A stretch of 32,458 nucleotides of DNA from Candidatus Darwinimomas equi (GTDB taxonomy: Bacteria; Bacillota; Clostridia; Lachnospirales; Lachnospiraceae): NCBI GenBank assembly GCA_018066045.1, contig JAGHSD010000072.1, positions 1-32,458 of the forward strand, read 5' to 3'. A model generated the notes under the pieces. It was not told the DNA's origin. It searched no databases and saw nothing but the letters and a program-made list of their open reading frames with translations. Numbering within the stretch: the stretch's first letter is position 1; each line of letters opens with the position of its first letter. A program made the position numbers and the translations under genes. Positions 7,854-14,326 of this stretch are shown in pieces.

Positions 7854-8759
7854 TTAGCTCAGGTTAATCCATTGCTCCTCCTGAGCCTTCCAAACTAACT
7901 CATACCCTGTATCTTCCTTGATTGAAACCACTATTGGCATCAATAAGTCTTTTATCAATGAGACTACTGCGGAAAGTTCCACATTATCAATTGCTCTCTT
8001 CTTTTTTGTAAATGCATTCCATCTTTGAATATGTGTCGTATCCTCTGTAAAATCCGGATTAAATGCTACTATGTCATCAAATCCCGTCCTTCTATGTTCA
8101 AACGTTTCAATAAGGGCTGTTTTCAGCTCTTTTCCATCAAGATCAAGGTTCTTTGCTATCTGATATATGTCATAAAAGTCTTTGTATCTACTGTTTGCCA
8201 AGCCTAATGAAACGATAGCTTCAAACTTTTCCGCAATAGCCGAGTAAATCGAATATGCATTAATCCTTGGCGTTTCCATATTTAGCAGAACAGGAAAATC
8301 CATTTCGATGCAATCCGGATATATAACATCGCCAAATCCAATATCGATTGATACCGGTATTTTAGTTCTGTCGAGATGAGCCGTTATTGATACATTCACA
8401 CCATGATATTTCTTAAATTCAGTAATAGCCTTCACAACCATAGAGTTCATGTCATAAGTTAAAGCATCATCAGCATATATTGAAAACACTTCTCTAAATA
8501 TTTCTGCTATTTCTTCCGGATTGTTATGTACTCTCTGCCCAAGCAGATCAATATCTACCGTCGCTCTCGGGAACTCTCTTCCAAATAATGCATAAAGAAA
8601 GATTCCGCCTTTAAGAACGAAATGCTCTGAATACTTAGAAATAGACAACCTGTATATTGATCTTTCCATTGCATAGGATACAAGATTATCCTGCAAAGTC
8701 TTTCCTTCCTGCTTTGCAAGATTATTTAGTCTGGTCTTAACAGATGTGGCATTTGTCAT
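7854..8759 (-). CDS. abiEii: AbiEii/AbiGii-type nucleotidyltransferase toxin
   Basis: Toxin of an AbiE-type (type IV) toxin-antitoxin and phage-exclusion system. The family has a DNA polymerase-beta-like nucleotidyltransferase fold; some members modify the tRNA acceptor end. Visible motifs are LKGGIFLY (the GG-containing motif), RATVDIDLLG (the metal-binding DxD), VSIDIGFGD, and the family segment IAEKFEAIVSLGLANSRYKDFYDIY. At 301 residues the length is typical. The ATG at 8759 overlaps the antitoxin stop (ATGA), as is usual for abiE pairs. The conserved catalytic-type motifs appear intact, so activity is plausible. The real substrate cannot be told from sequence alone. Confidence 0.92.
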   Translation of the reverse strand: MTNATSVKTRLNNLAKQEGKTLQDNLVSYAMERSIYRLSISKYSEHFVLKGGIFLYALFGREFPRATVDIDLLGQRVHNNPEEIAEIFREVFSIYADDALTYDMNSMVVKAITEFKKYHGVNVSITAHLDRTKIPVSIDIGFGDVIYPDCIEMDFPVLLNMETPRINAYSIYSAIAEKFEAIVSLGLANSRYKDFYDIYQIAKNLDLDGKELKTALIETFEHRRTGFDDIVAFNPDFTEDTTHIQRWNAFTKKKRAIDNVELSAVVSLIKDLLMPIVVSIKEDTGYELVWKAQEEQWINLS

Positions 8760-9337
8760 ACAAGCACCTCCAGATAAGTTTTAAGAATATCTCCGCATTT
8801 CAGTTCTTCAGCATATCTGATTAGTTTATTCAGATCCCTTGTGCTGCTGTCGAGGTATTTTTTCAGGATTTCCTTAGTCTCCTCAATTCCGACATCTTCT
8901 CTATAGAATATTATGTCGCAGACAGTTTTTTCTATATCATAAATCCTGAATTTGTTGCCTTCATTATCAATAACCTGTATCCCCTTTTCAAACCGATTAT
9001 CTGTATAATAATGAATCCGGATACTTGGCCATTCAGGAAGTGTTGAAACTTTTGCCTTTCTTGGGATAGCCACATCTATTGCATCCGGTCTGAATGTTGT
9101 CAGATTATAAAAAACGGCAGCACTCATAAGGCATATTACTCCGTCCGGTACATATGCATATGCGTAATAATAATCTGAATCATCTCCTGAAAACTCCAGA
9201 TTTTCATATGTCTTTTTATTTATCTTTTCAAGTATTCCGCTATTTACAAACTGATTGATCTTATACTGAGAATAGCCTGCAGATCTCAGTTCATTCAGAG
9301 AATAAAATTTCCTGTCCTTTGCTATCATTTCCGACAT
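8756..9337 (-). CDS. abiEi: AbiEi-type antitoxin with winged-helix DNA-binding domain
   Basis: Antitoxin and autorepressor of the AbiE pair. Known AbiEi proteins bind inverted repeats in their own promoter through an N-terminal winged helix, and neutralise AbiEii without forming a stable complex. Here the N-terminal FYSLNELRSAGYSQYKINQFVNSGILEKI reads as the helix-turn-helix. It is followed by the AbiEi core (DGVICLMSAAVFYNLT, DVAIPRKAKV, FRIYDIEKTVCDIIFYRE). The protein has 193 residues. The ATG at 9337 has GAGG seven bases upstream. A large perfect palindrome lies directly upstream and overlaps the promoter, which fits autoregulation. Confidence 0.9.
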   Translation of the reverse strand: MSEMIAKDRKFYSLNELRSAGYSQYKINQFVNSGILEKINKKTYENLEFSGDDSDYYYAYAYVPDGVICLMSAAVFYNLTTFRPDAIDVAIPRKAKVSTLPEWPSIRIHYYTDNRFEKGIQVIDNEGNKFRIYDIEKTVCDIIFYREDVGIEETKEILKKYLDSSTRDLNKLIRYAEELKCGDILKTYLEVLV

Positions 9338-9354
9338 ATTACAGCCTCGCTACG

Positions 9355-9401
9355 TTTTATTGTAATTCGGCACTTTTGTACTTTGCCGAATTACAATAAA
9401 A
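9355..9401. promoter_or_regulatory. Likely AbiEi operator: 17-bp perfect inverted repeat
   Basis: TTTTATTGTAATTCGGC (9355-9371) is mirrored without mismatch by GCCGAATTACAATAAAA (9385-9401), with 13 bases between. The outer end shares a base with the -10 box of the abiE promoter, so a bound repressor would cover the transcription start. In RNA it could also form a stable hairpin in the leader. Confidence 0.85.
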
Positions 9402-9429
9402 TTATAGTTTCTCTACACAATTGTGTCAA
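9401..9429 (-). promoter_or_regulatory. Consensus sigma-A promoter of abiEi-abiEii
   Basis: On the minus strand TTGACA (9429-9424), a 17-base spacer and TATAAT (9406-9401) match the consensus exactly. The operator palindrome begins at the last base of the -10 box. Confidence 0.9.
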
Positions 9430-9493
9430 CAGATATGTCAATATAGGGTAAATAATTTCATATGGATGGAAAAACAGAAGAATAAATAATTTC

Positions 9494-9653
9494 TCATCTC
9501 GACATTCCTCTCCGCTCGGGTATACAGTTTACGTGCATGCGTCCTCTCTTTGACACTCGCAGCAAAGCTGCTCGTTCAACTCAAGTCCGCAGTATGCTTC
9601 GATGAACCTCGCGTCATAGACGCTCGGTCATCTCGACATTCCTATGGAATGTC
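9494..9653. repeat. Cluster of three-base-loop hairpins with CTCG borders
   Basis: Non-coding stretch between the defence island and rpsI. Three perfect small hairpins follow one another, each with a three-base loop: GCAGC-AAA-GCTGC (9559-9571), GCGTC-ATA-GACGC (9611-9623), and GACATTCC-TAT-GGAATGTC (9635-9653). CTCG-type tetramers flank the stems. TCATCTCGACATTCCT is repeated exactly at 9494-9509 and 9628-9643. It looks like a modular intergenic repeat family. No coding potential is seen. Confidence 0.65.
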
Positions 9654-9661
9654 AGGTATAT

Positions 9662-9703
9662 AAAGAGAGCCACCGGCAAGTAAACTTGTCGTTGGCTCTC
9701 TTT
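9662..9703 (-). terminator. Terminator of rplM-rpsI
   Basis: A long hairpin: AAAGAGAGCCA pairs perfectly with TGGCTCTCTTT, and the interior CAAGT/ACTTG also pairs. It is followed on the minus strand by TATATA rather than a long T run. It lies 26 bases past the rpsI stop and could act on both strands. Confidence 0.8.
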
Positions 9704-9728
9704 CCATACCTGCATACCGCAGATAATA

Positions 9729-10121
9729 TTATCTCTTTGAAAACTGTGGTGCTCTACGAGCTGCTTTGAGACCCGGCTTCTTACGCTCTTTCATACGCGG
9801 ATCTCTTGTGAGGTATCCTGCCTGCTTAAGAGCTGCTCTGTAGTCTTCATCAACTCTGCAAAGCGCACGTGAAAGTCCATGACGGATTGCTCCTGCCTGA
9901 CCTGTGTAACCGCCGCCCTTTACATTAACCTGAAGATCGAACTTTCCACCAAGTCCGAGGAGCTCCAGCGGCTGACGAACGATAACTTTCAGTGTCTCAT
10001 ATCCGAAAAAGTCATCAATGTCTCTTTTATTGATAGTAATCTTGCCTGTTCCGGGCATTACATATACTCTTGCGATAGATTTTTTTCTTCTACCTGTTCC
10101 GTAAAATTTTGTACTTGCCAT
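9729..10121 (-). CDS. rpsI: 30S ribosomal protein S9
   Basis: Small-subunit protein whose C-terminal tail reaches the P-site tRNA. The 130-residue sequence starts [20 protein letters not shown] and contains [14 protein letters not shown] and [19 protein letters not shown]. It ends [25 protein letters not shown], including the invariant KR end. The ORF track adds six residues; the ATG at 10121 is preferred because GGGAGGAG stands just upstream. It follows rplM with 14 bases between, the universal rplM-rpsI pair, and is closed by the hairpin at 9662-9703. Confidence 0.98.
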   Translation of the reverse strand: MASTKFYGTGRRKKSIARVYVMPGTGKITINKRDIDDFFGYETLKVIVRQPLELLGLGGKFDLQVNVKGGGYTGQAGAIRHGLSRALCRVDEDYRAALKQAGYLTRDPRMKERKKPGLKAARRAPQFSKR

Positions 10122-10135
10122 GATTTCTCCTCCCA

Positions 10136-10570
10136 TCAAGCCTTGATCTCAAGAACCTGTGGCTTCTGAGCCTGATGCTTGTGCTCCGGTCCTGCATATA
10201 CGAAAAGCTTCTTGAACATTGCGTTTCCAAGAGGTCCTCCCGGAAGCATACCTTTAACAGCGTGCTCGATAACCATCTCCGGCTTCTTAGCAAGAAGTTC
10301 TCTAAGAGTAGCTTCCTTCATGCCGCCTACATATTCTGAATGATGATAATAAATCTTCTCATCAAGCTTCTTACCAGTAACTTTGATCTTCTCTGCATTT
10401 ACTACGATTACATAATCGCCGCAATCTGCATGAGGAGTATATATCGGTTTCTTCTTTCCACGGAGAACAGCTGCTACCTCTGTGCAAAGACGGCCCAGTG
10501 TGCAACCATCAGCGTCGACAACATACCATGCTCTCTCGACCTTTTCCGGGCTAGCCATAAATGTCTTCAT
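10136..10570 (-). CDS. rplM: 50S ribosomal protein L13
   Basis: Large-subunit assembly protein, 144 residues. Typical L13 blocks are [55 protein letters not shown] and [24 protein letters not shown]. The ATG at 10570 has GGAGG seven bases upstream. A consensus promoter and a structured leader lie between it and truA, so rplM-rpsI can be transcribed separately from the upstream ecf-truA genes. Confidence 0.98.
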   Translation of the reverse strand: MKTFMASPEKVERAWYVVDADGCTLGRLCTEVAAVLRGKKKPIYTPHADCGDYVIVVNAEKIKVTGKKLDEKIYYHHSEYVGGMKEATLRELLAKKPEMVIEHAVKGMLPGGPLGNAMFKKLFVYAGPEHKHQAQKPQVLEIKA

Positions 10571-10608
10571 GATTTTCCTCCAAAAATATTAGATGTCACT
10601 ATTTTTCA

Positions 10609-10651
10609 GCGACTTTCACGTGGTGATGTCCGGGCACCAAGCGTCAATCGC
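10609..10651 (-). promoter_or_regulatory. Structured rplM leader, probable L13 leader element
   Basis: The untranslated leader folds into a stem-loop: GCGA pairs with TCGC at the base, and TGGTG (10639-10635) pairs with CACCA (10625-10621) at the tip, with an internal loop between. Position and size fit the L13 leader described in Firmicutes, thought to mediate autoregulation. I did not match it to a covariance model. Confidence 0.55.
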
Positions 10652-10661
10652 GCGATTAACA

Positions 10662-10690
10662 ATTATATATTAAGAAACAAAATCTGTCAA
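10662..10690 (-). promoter_or_regulatory. Consensus promoter of rplM-rpsI
   Basis: On the minus strand TTGACA (10690-10685), 17-base spacer, TATAAT (10667-10662). It lies within the 147-base gap between truA and rplM. Confidence 0.88.
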
Positions 10691-10717
10691 CTACCATATA
10701 TAGCGGGGAAATACCCG

Positions 10718-11464
10718 TCAATCCTCATAATAATCGATTCCCACCAGTGTCAGACCCTTTGCCGGCATAGTCTGCCCCGCCAGCTGCCTGTCTCTGCCCT
10801 CGATAATCTCTTTCACATGCTCCGGCGGATACACTCCCATACCGACCTTGATGAGTGTTCCTGCTATGATCCGCACCATGTTGTAGAGGAATCCGCCTCC
10901 GGTAATATGAATGGTGATTATATCTCCGTCCTGATAAATCTCAAGTGAATGCACCGTCCGCACCGGACTTGACGCCTGGGATTTTATCGAACAGAAACTT
11001 GTAAAATCATGAGTTCCGACAATATAACCCGTCGCCTCTCTCATTTTTTCAACATTCAGATTGAAATAGCAGAAATGCGAATACAGTCTTTCCGTCGGTA
11101 TATCAATCCTTCTGTTAAGAATACGGTATTCATAGGTCTTCTCACAGTCTCTCTTTCGCGGATGCCAGTCAAGCGGGACTTCATCCGAATACTGGACCCT
11201 TATATCTTCCGGCAGTCTCTGATTCAGGGCAAATGCAAACTTATCCGCTGCCATTTTCGTTTTTTCAGTGTCGAATACGGCAACATTTCCGTATGCATGA
11301 ACACCTGCATCCGTCCGGCTGGCTCCGATGACTTCAACAGGTTCCTGACACAGATCGGTAAGGGCAGTATCCAGCACCTCTTCAATAGTAATTCCGTTAG
11401 GCTGTTTCTGCCATCCGCAGTAATTTGTCCCGTCGTATGCAATTATCAGTCGAATGCGTCTCAC
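10718..11464 (-). CDS. truA: tRNA pseudouridine(38-40) synthase TruA
   Basis: Isomerises uridines 38-40 of the tRNA anticodon arm. The 248-residue protein has the TruA blocks IAYDGTNYCGWQKQPNG, IGASRTDAGVHAYGNVA (catalytic Asp52), ALNQRLPEDIRV, HDFTSFCS and GGGFLYNMVRIIAGTLI. The start is a GTG at 11464 with only a weak GGA upstream; no ATG is available near it. It follows ecfT after a 15-base gap, the usual Firmicutes arrangement. Confidence 0.96.
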   Translation of the reverse strand: MRRIRLIIAYDGTNYCGWQKQPNGITIEEVLDTALTDLCQEPVEVIGASRTDAGVHAYGNVAVFDTEKTKMAADKFAFALNQRLPEDIRVQYSDEVPLDWHPRKRDCEKTYEYRILNRRIDIPTERLYSHFCYFNLNVEKMREATGYIVGTHDFTSFCSIKSQASSPVRTVHSLEIYQDGDIITIHITGGGFLYNMVRIIAGTLIKVGMGVYPPEHVKEIIEGRDRQLAGQTMPAKGLTLVGIDYYED

Positions 11465-11479
11465 CGGTTTTTCCGTTTC

Positions 11480-12283
11480 TTACTTCACCTTGATCTTAAT
11501 AATTATCATCAATACAAGAAATGCAAATATCAGTACATATGCCACACGGTCTATCGTCTGATACTTCAGCGGTTTAAGTTTTGTCCTTCCCTCGCCGCCG
11601 TGATAACAGCGTGCCTCCATGGCCGTTGCCAGTTCGGTCGCGCGTCTGAATGCCGAAACAAAAAGCGGTATCAGAAGCGGTATCATGGCCTTTGCCTTGG
11701 CAACAAGTCCGCCTTCCTCAAAGTCGGCACCTCTTGCCATCTGTGCTTTCATTATCTTGTCCGTTTCCTCGACAAGTATAGGTATAAATCGAAGTGCTAT
11801 GCTCATCATCATAGCGATTTCATGTACCGGAACCTTAATCACTTTTAGGAATCCCAGTGATTTCTCCAGTCCGTCCGTCAGGCTGTTCGGCGTAGTGGTG
11901 AGTGTCATTATGGAAGCGCCCGTCACCAGACATATAAGTCTGACTGCCATCCATACAGCAGTCCTGATTCCTTCTTTCGTGACAGTGATAAACCATATCC
12001 TGAAAACCACTTCTCCGCTCGTAAAGAACAGATTAAAAAATACACTTATCAGAAGAAGCACAAGTATTGCCTTAAGTCCCCGGAACATAAATCCCACCGG
12101 AACCTTTGACAGAATGATCAGTATCGCAAGTGCAGCGACCGCTGCTCCGTATGCTATCCATGAATTACACAGGAAAAGAGAGACGATATATATCATCGTC
12201 CCGAAAAGCTTCGTCCTGGGGTCCAGCCGGTGAAGCACCGAATCAGCAGGATAATATTGTCCCAGTGTAATATCTCTCAGCAT
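11480..12283 (-). CDS. ecfT: Energy-coupling factor transporter transmembrane protein EcfT
   Basis: Membrane scaffold of the shared ECF vitamin/metal uptake module; it links the two ATPases to exchangeable substrate-binding S components. The 267-residue protein has several hydrophobic segments (near residues 25-60, 68-85, 105-125, 240-262). It also has the two Ala-Arg coupling motifs, ALRFIPILVEETDKIMKAQMARGADF and ATELATAMEARCYHGG. ATG start; it overlaps ecfA2 by 7 bases. No S component is encoded nearby, as expected for a group II module serving genes elsewhere. Confidence 0.95.
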   Translation of the reverse strand: MLRDITLGQYYPADSVLHRLDPRTKLFGTMIYIVSLFLCNSWIAYGAAVAALAILIILSKVPVGFMFRGLKAILVLLLISVFFNLFFTSGEVVFRIWFITVTKEGIRTAVWMAVRLICLVTGASIMTLTTTPNSLTDGLEKSLGFLKVIKVPVHEIAMMMSIALRFIPILVEETDKIMKAQMARGADFEEGGLVAKAKAMIPLLIPLFVSAFRRATELATAMEARCYHGGEGRTKLKPLKYQTIDRVAYVLIFAFLVLMIIIKIKVK

Positions 12284-13128
12284 TTTTTCATATATCCGAT
12301 CAGCGACTTCGCAAGTTCTTCAACAGTAATGGTGTCGTCGGAAATATCATATCCGGCTTCACGCAGTGCCCGTGCGATATGCACAGCCTGAGGTGCCGAA
12401 AGCCCCATCTCCTCAAGTTCATCCACATGCCTGAATACGCTGTGAGGCGTTCCATCAAATGCTGCCTTCCCGCGATTCATAACAATAAGACGCTTGGCAT
12501 ATCTGGCAACATCCTCCATGCTGTGTGATACAAGGATTACCGTTATTCCTAATTTTTCCTGAAGAGCTTTGAAAAGCGAAAGCACTGCTTCTCTTCCCTC
12601 CGGATCAAGTCCGGCAGTCGGCTCATCAAGAATAAGATATTCGGGCTCTATGGCAAGCACCCCCGCTACAGCCACACGTCTCTTCTGTCCGCCTGATATC
12701 TCAAACGGAGATTTGTTATAAATCTCCTGCGGTATTCCCACCATCTGCAGCGCCCTGTGCGCCTTTTCGTACGCCTCGTCACGGCTCAGTCCTTTATTCA
12801 TCGGGCCGTAAGCAACATCTTTAATTATCGTCTCTTCAAAAAGCTGATACTCCGGATACTGGAATACCAGTCCCACCTTCTGACGAAGTGTCTTGAGACT
12901 GTACCCTTTTTCATATATGTCTTTTCCGTCGAACAGTATCCTGCCCCCGGTAGGTTTCAGCAGTCCGTTAAAATGCTGTATCAGCGTAGACTTTCCCGAG
13001 CCTGTTCTTCCGATCAGACCCACAAACTCGCCTTTGTCTATCTCAAGACTCACTCCCTGTATAGCGTATGACTCAAGAGCTGTCCCGGCATTATATTTAT
13101 GTTCAAGATTTTCGAGTTTTAAGCTCAC
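12277..13128 (-). CDS. ecfA2: Energy-coupling factor ATPase EcfA2
   Basis: Second ATPase of the ECF module, 283 residues. Walker A GRTGSGKSTL, Q-loop VFQYPEYQLFEET, signature ISGGQKRRVAVAG, Walker B YLILDEPTAGLDP and the switch His in VSHSM are all present. N-terminal HKYNAGTALESYAIQGVSLEI is characteristic of EcfA2. The start is GTG with GAGG nine bases upstream, inside the end of ecfA1 (26-base overlap), implying coupled translation. Confidence 0.95.
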   Translation of the reverse strand: MSLKLENLEHKYNAGTALESYAIQGVSLEIDKGEFVGLIGRTGSGKSTLIQHFNGLLKPTGGRILFDGKDIYEKGYSLKTLRQKVGLVFQYPEYQLFEETIIKDVAYGPMNKGLSRDEAYEKAHRALQMVGIPQEIYNKSPFEISGGQKRRVAVAGVLAIEPEYLILDEPTAGLDPEGREAVLSLFKALQEKLGITVILVSHSMEDVARYAKRLIVMNRGKAAFDGTPHSVFRHVDELEEMGLSAPQAVHIARALREAGYDISDDTITVEELAKSLIGYMKKC

Positions 13129-13957
13129 TGATAAGTTCCTCTATCGTTATGATTCCGTCCCTCAGGGGGAGCCCGGCATTTTTCAAAAGTCCTGCAAGTT
13201 CTGTTACCTGCGGCACATCAAGCCCGCATTCGCGGAGTGTTTTATAATCAGCAAATACCTCCCGCGGGGTACCGTCTGCTCTCACCTTGTTCTTATCTAT
13301 TACAACAACCCGCTTTGCTGCCGCAGCCTCTTCCATGTAGTGGGTTATCATTATGATAGTGATTCCCTCTTCGCGATTCAGCTTTGATACCGTTTCAATG
13401 ATATCCCTGCGTCCGATTGGATCCAGCATCGCCGTCGGCTCGTCCAGCACTATGCATTTCGGCTTCATCGCAAGTACACCGGCTATGGCTACTCTCTGCT
13501 TCTGTCCGCCGGAAAGATTGTTGGGACTCTTGAGAAGATACTCTTTCATGCCTACGGTACTGCTCACCTCATCCACGCGCCGGCGCATCTCGTCCGACGG
13601 GACACCTAAGTTTTCAGGTCCGAACGCGATATCCTCCTCAACCACATTTGCCACTATCTGGTTGTCCGGATTCTGGAATACCATGCCGACATTCTTTCTT
13701 ATGTCGAGCATCCGGGATTCATCTTTCGTATTCATTCCTATCACAAGAACATCCCCGAAGGTTGGAAGCAGGATGGCATTAAGCATTTTGGCAAATGTTG
13801 ACTTCCCGCTGCCGTTTCTTCCGAGTACGGCAATAAAATCCCCGGCGTTCACTTCCAGATTAATGTCATCAAGTGCTCTCACGCTCGACTCAATCTGATC
13901 GTTTTCATCGCGGATGATGTAATCAAATGTAAGATTTTTTACGTCTATCAAACCCAT
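13103..13957 (-). CDS. ecfA1: Energy-coupling factor ATPase EcfA1
   Basis: First ATPase of the ECF module. Walker A GRNGSGKSTF, Q-loop VFQNPDNQIVANVVEEDIAFGPENLG, signature LSGGQKQRVAIAG, Walker B CIVLDEPTAMLDP and the switch His in ITHYM are intact. The ORF track start at 13972 is a TTG; I prefer the ATG at 13957 (MGLIDVKNLTFDY), giving 284 residues, although no strong ribosome binding site precedes either. It is the first gene after the tRNA-Arg/terminator structure, and no consensus promoter is evident in the short gap. Confidence 0.93.
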   Translation of the reverse strand: MGLIDVKNLTFDYIIRDENDQIESSVRALDDINLEVNAGDFIAVLGRNGSGKSTFAKMLNAILLPTFGDVLVIGMNTKDESRMLDIRKNVGMVFQNPDNQIVANVVEEDIAFGPENLGVPSDEMRRRVDEVSSTVGMKEYLLKSPNNLSGGQKQRVAIAGVLAMKPKCIVLDEPTAMLDPIGRRDIIETVSKLNREEGITIIMITHYMEEAAAAKRVVVIDKNKVRADGTPREVFADYKTLRECGLDVPQVTELAGLLKNAGLPLRDGIITIEELISELKTRKS

Positions 13958-14053
13958 ATCTTTATGGCTCAATGAATTTTACCAAATAGGATAATAAAAT
14001 GCAAGGATAGCGGAGCGCAGACCGAACCGTTCGAATCCTCCTTCACACACAAA

Positions 14054-14079
14054 AATCCCAGGGTCCATGCCCTGGGATT
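14054..14079 (-). terminator. Second copy of the tRNA-Arg terminator hairpin
   Basis: AATCCCAGGG/CCCTGGGATT, 10-bp perfect stem with a six-base loop and TTT after it on the minus strand. It is identical to the hairpin directly behind the tRNA and lies about 100 bases before ecfA1. Confidence 0.8.
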
Positions 14080-14177
14080 ACTACGGCGTGAGAGGGCGCA
14101 GATGTCCTGTGGACATCGGGTTTTGCGCCGACCGGAGCGGAGCGCAGACCGAACCGTTCGAATCCTCTTTCACACAC

Positions 14178-14206
14178 AAAAATCCCAGGGTCCATGCCCT
14201 GGGATT
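14178..14206 (-). terminator. tRNA-Arg terminator
   Basis: AATCCCAGGG/CCCTGGGATT, 10-bp perfect stem, six-base loop, followed on the minus strand by a T run. It begins four bases after the tRNA discriminator base. Confidence 0.88.
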
Positions 14207-14210
14207 TCCA

Positions 14211-14284
14211 CGTGCGTGAGAGGATTCGAACCCCCGACACCTTGGTCCGTAGCCAAGTGCTCTATCCAGCTGAGCTACACACAC
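14211..14284 (-). tRNA. tRNA-Arg(ACG)
   Basis: 74 bases fold as a tRNA. The acceptor GTGTGTG pairs with CACGCAC (one G-T pair), and the D-arm starts GCTCAGCTGGATAGAGC. The anticodon stem is CTTGG/CCAAG around loop CTACGGA, giving anticodon ACG, with A34 expected to become inosine. The T-arm is GGGGGTTCGAATCCTCT and the discriminator base is G. CCA is not encoded. It has a consensus promoter upstream and a terminator right behind. Confidence 0.95.
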
Positions 14285-14297
14285 ATTGCAGGAACCA

Positions 14298-14326
14298 ATT
14301 ATAGATTCCTGCTTTTATTTTGTCAA
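14298..14326 (-). promoter_or_regulatory. Consensus promoter of tRNA-Arg, overlapping a stop codon
   Basis: On the minus strand TTGACA (14326-14321), 17-base spacer, TATAAT (14303-14298). The -35 box contains the TGA stop of the wall-repeat gene. The flanking GCAGGAA/TTCCTGC arms can form a hairpin that includes the -10 region. Confidence 0.88.

Larger units (their letters stand above)
14009..14206. repeat. Tandem 71-bp repeat carrying an inverted tRNA end and terminator
   Basis: 14009-14079 and 14136-14206 are the same 71-base sequence with one visible mismatch (CCTCC versus CCTCT). Each has, on the plus strand, CGTTCGAATCCTC followed by ACACACA, matching the T-loop and 3' acceptor of tRNA-Arg but in opposite orientation to the tRNA gene, then the terminator palindrome. 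Similarity continues past copy 1 as GCGTGAGAGG, a remnant of the tRNA 3' end. Between the copies is a hairpin GATGTCC-TGT-GGACATC with an outer GGCGCA/TGCGCC stem. Confidence 0.85.

Noticed and set aside
10340-11848. Long plus-strand ORFs of 202 and 279 residues across rplM, truA and ecfT
   Set aside because: They lie antisense to clearly recognised conserved genes and show Cys/His/Ser-rich shadow composition.
14009-14206. Possible CRISPR-like repeats
   Set aside because: Only two copies of 71 bases, with a tRNA-derived sequence and terminators; no spacer array or cas genes.
14291-14317. GCAGGAA/TTCCTGC hairpin as terminator of the wall-repeat gene
   Set aside because: The T-rich tail is on the plus strand only; on the minus strand the hairpin overlaps the tRNA promoter, so it does not terminate the gene.
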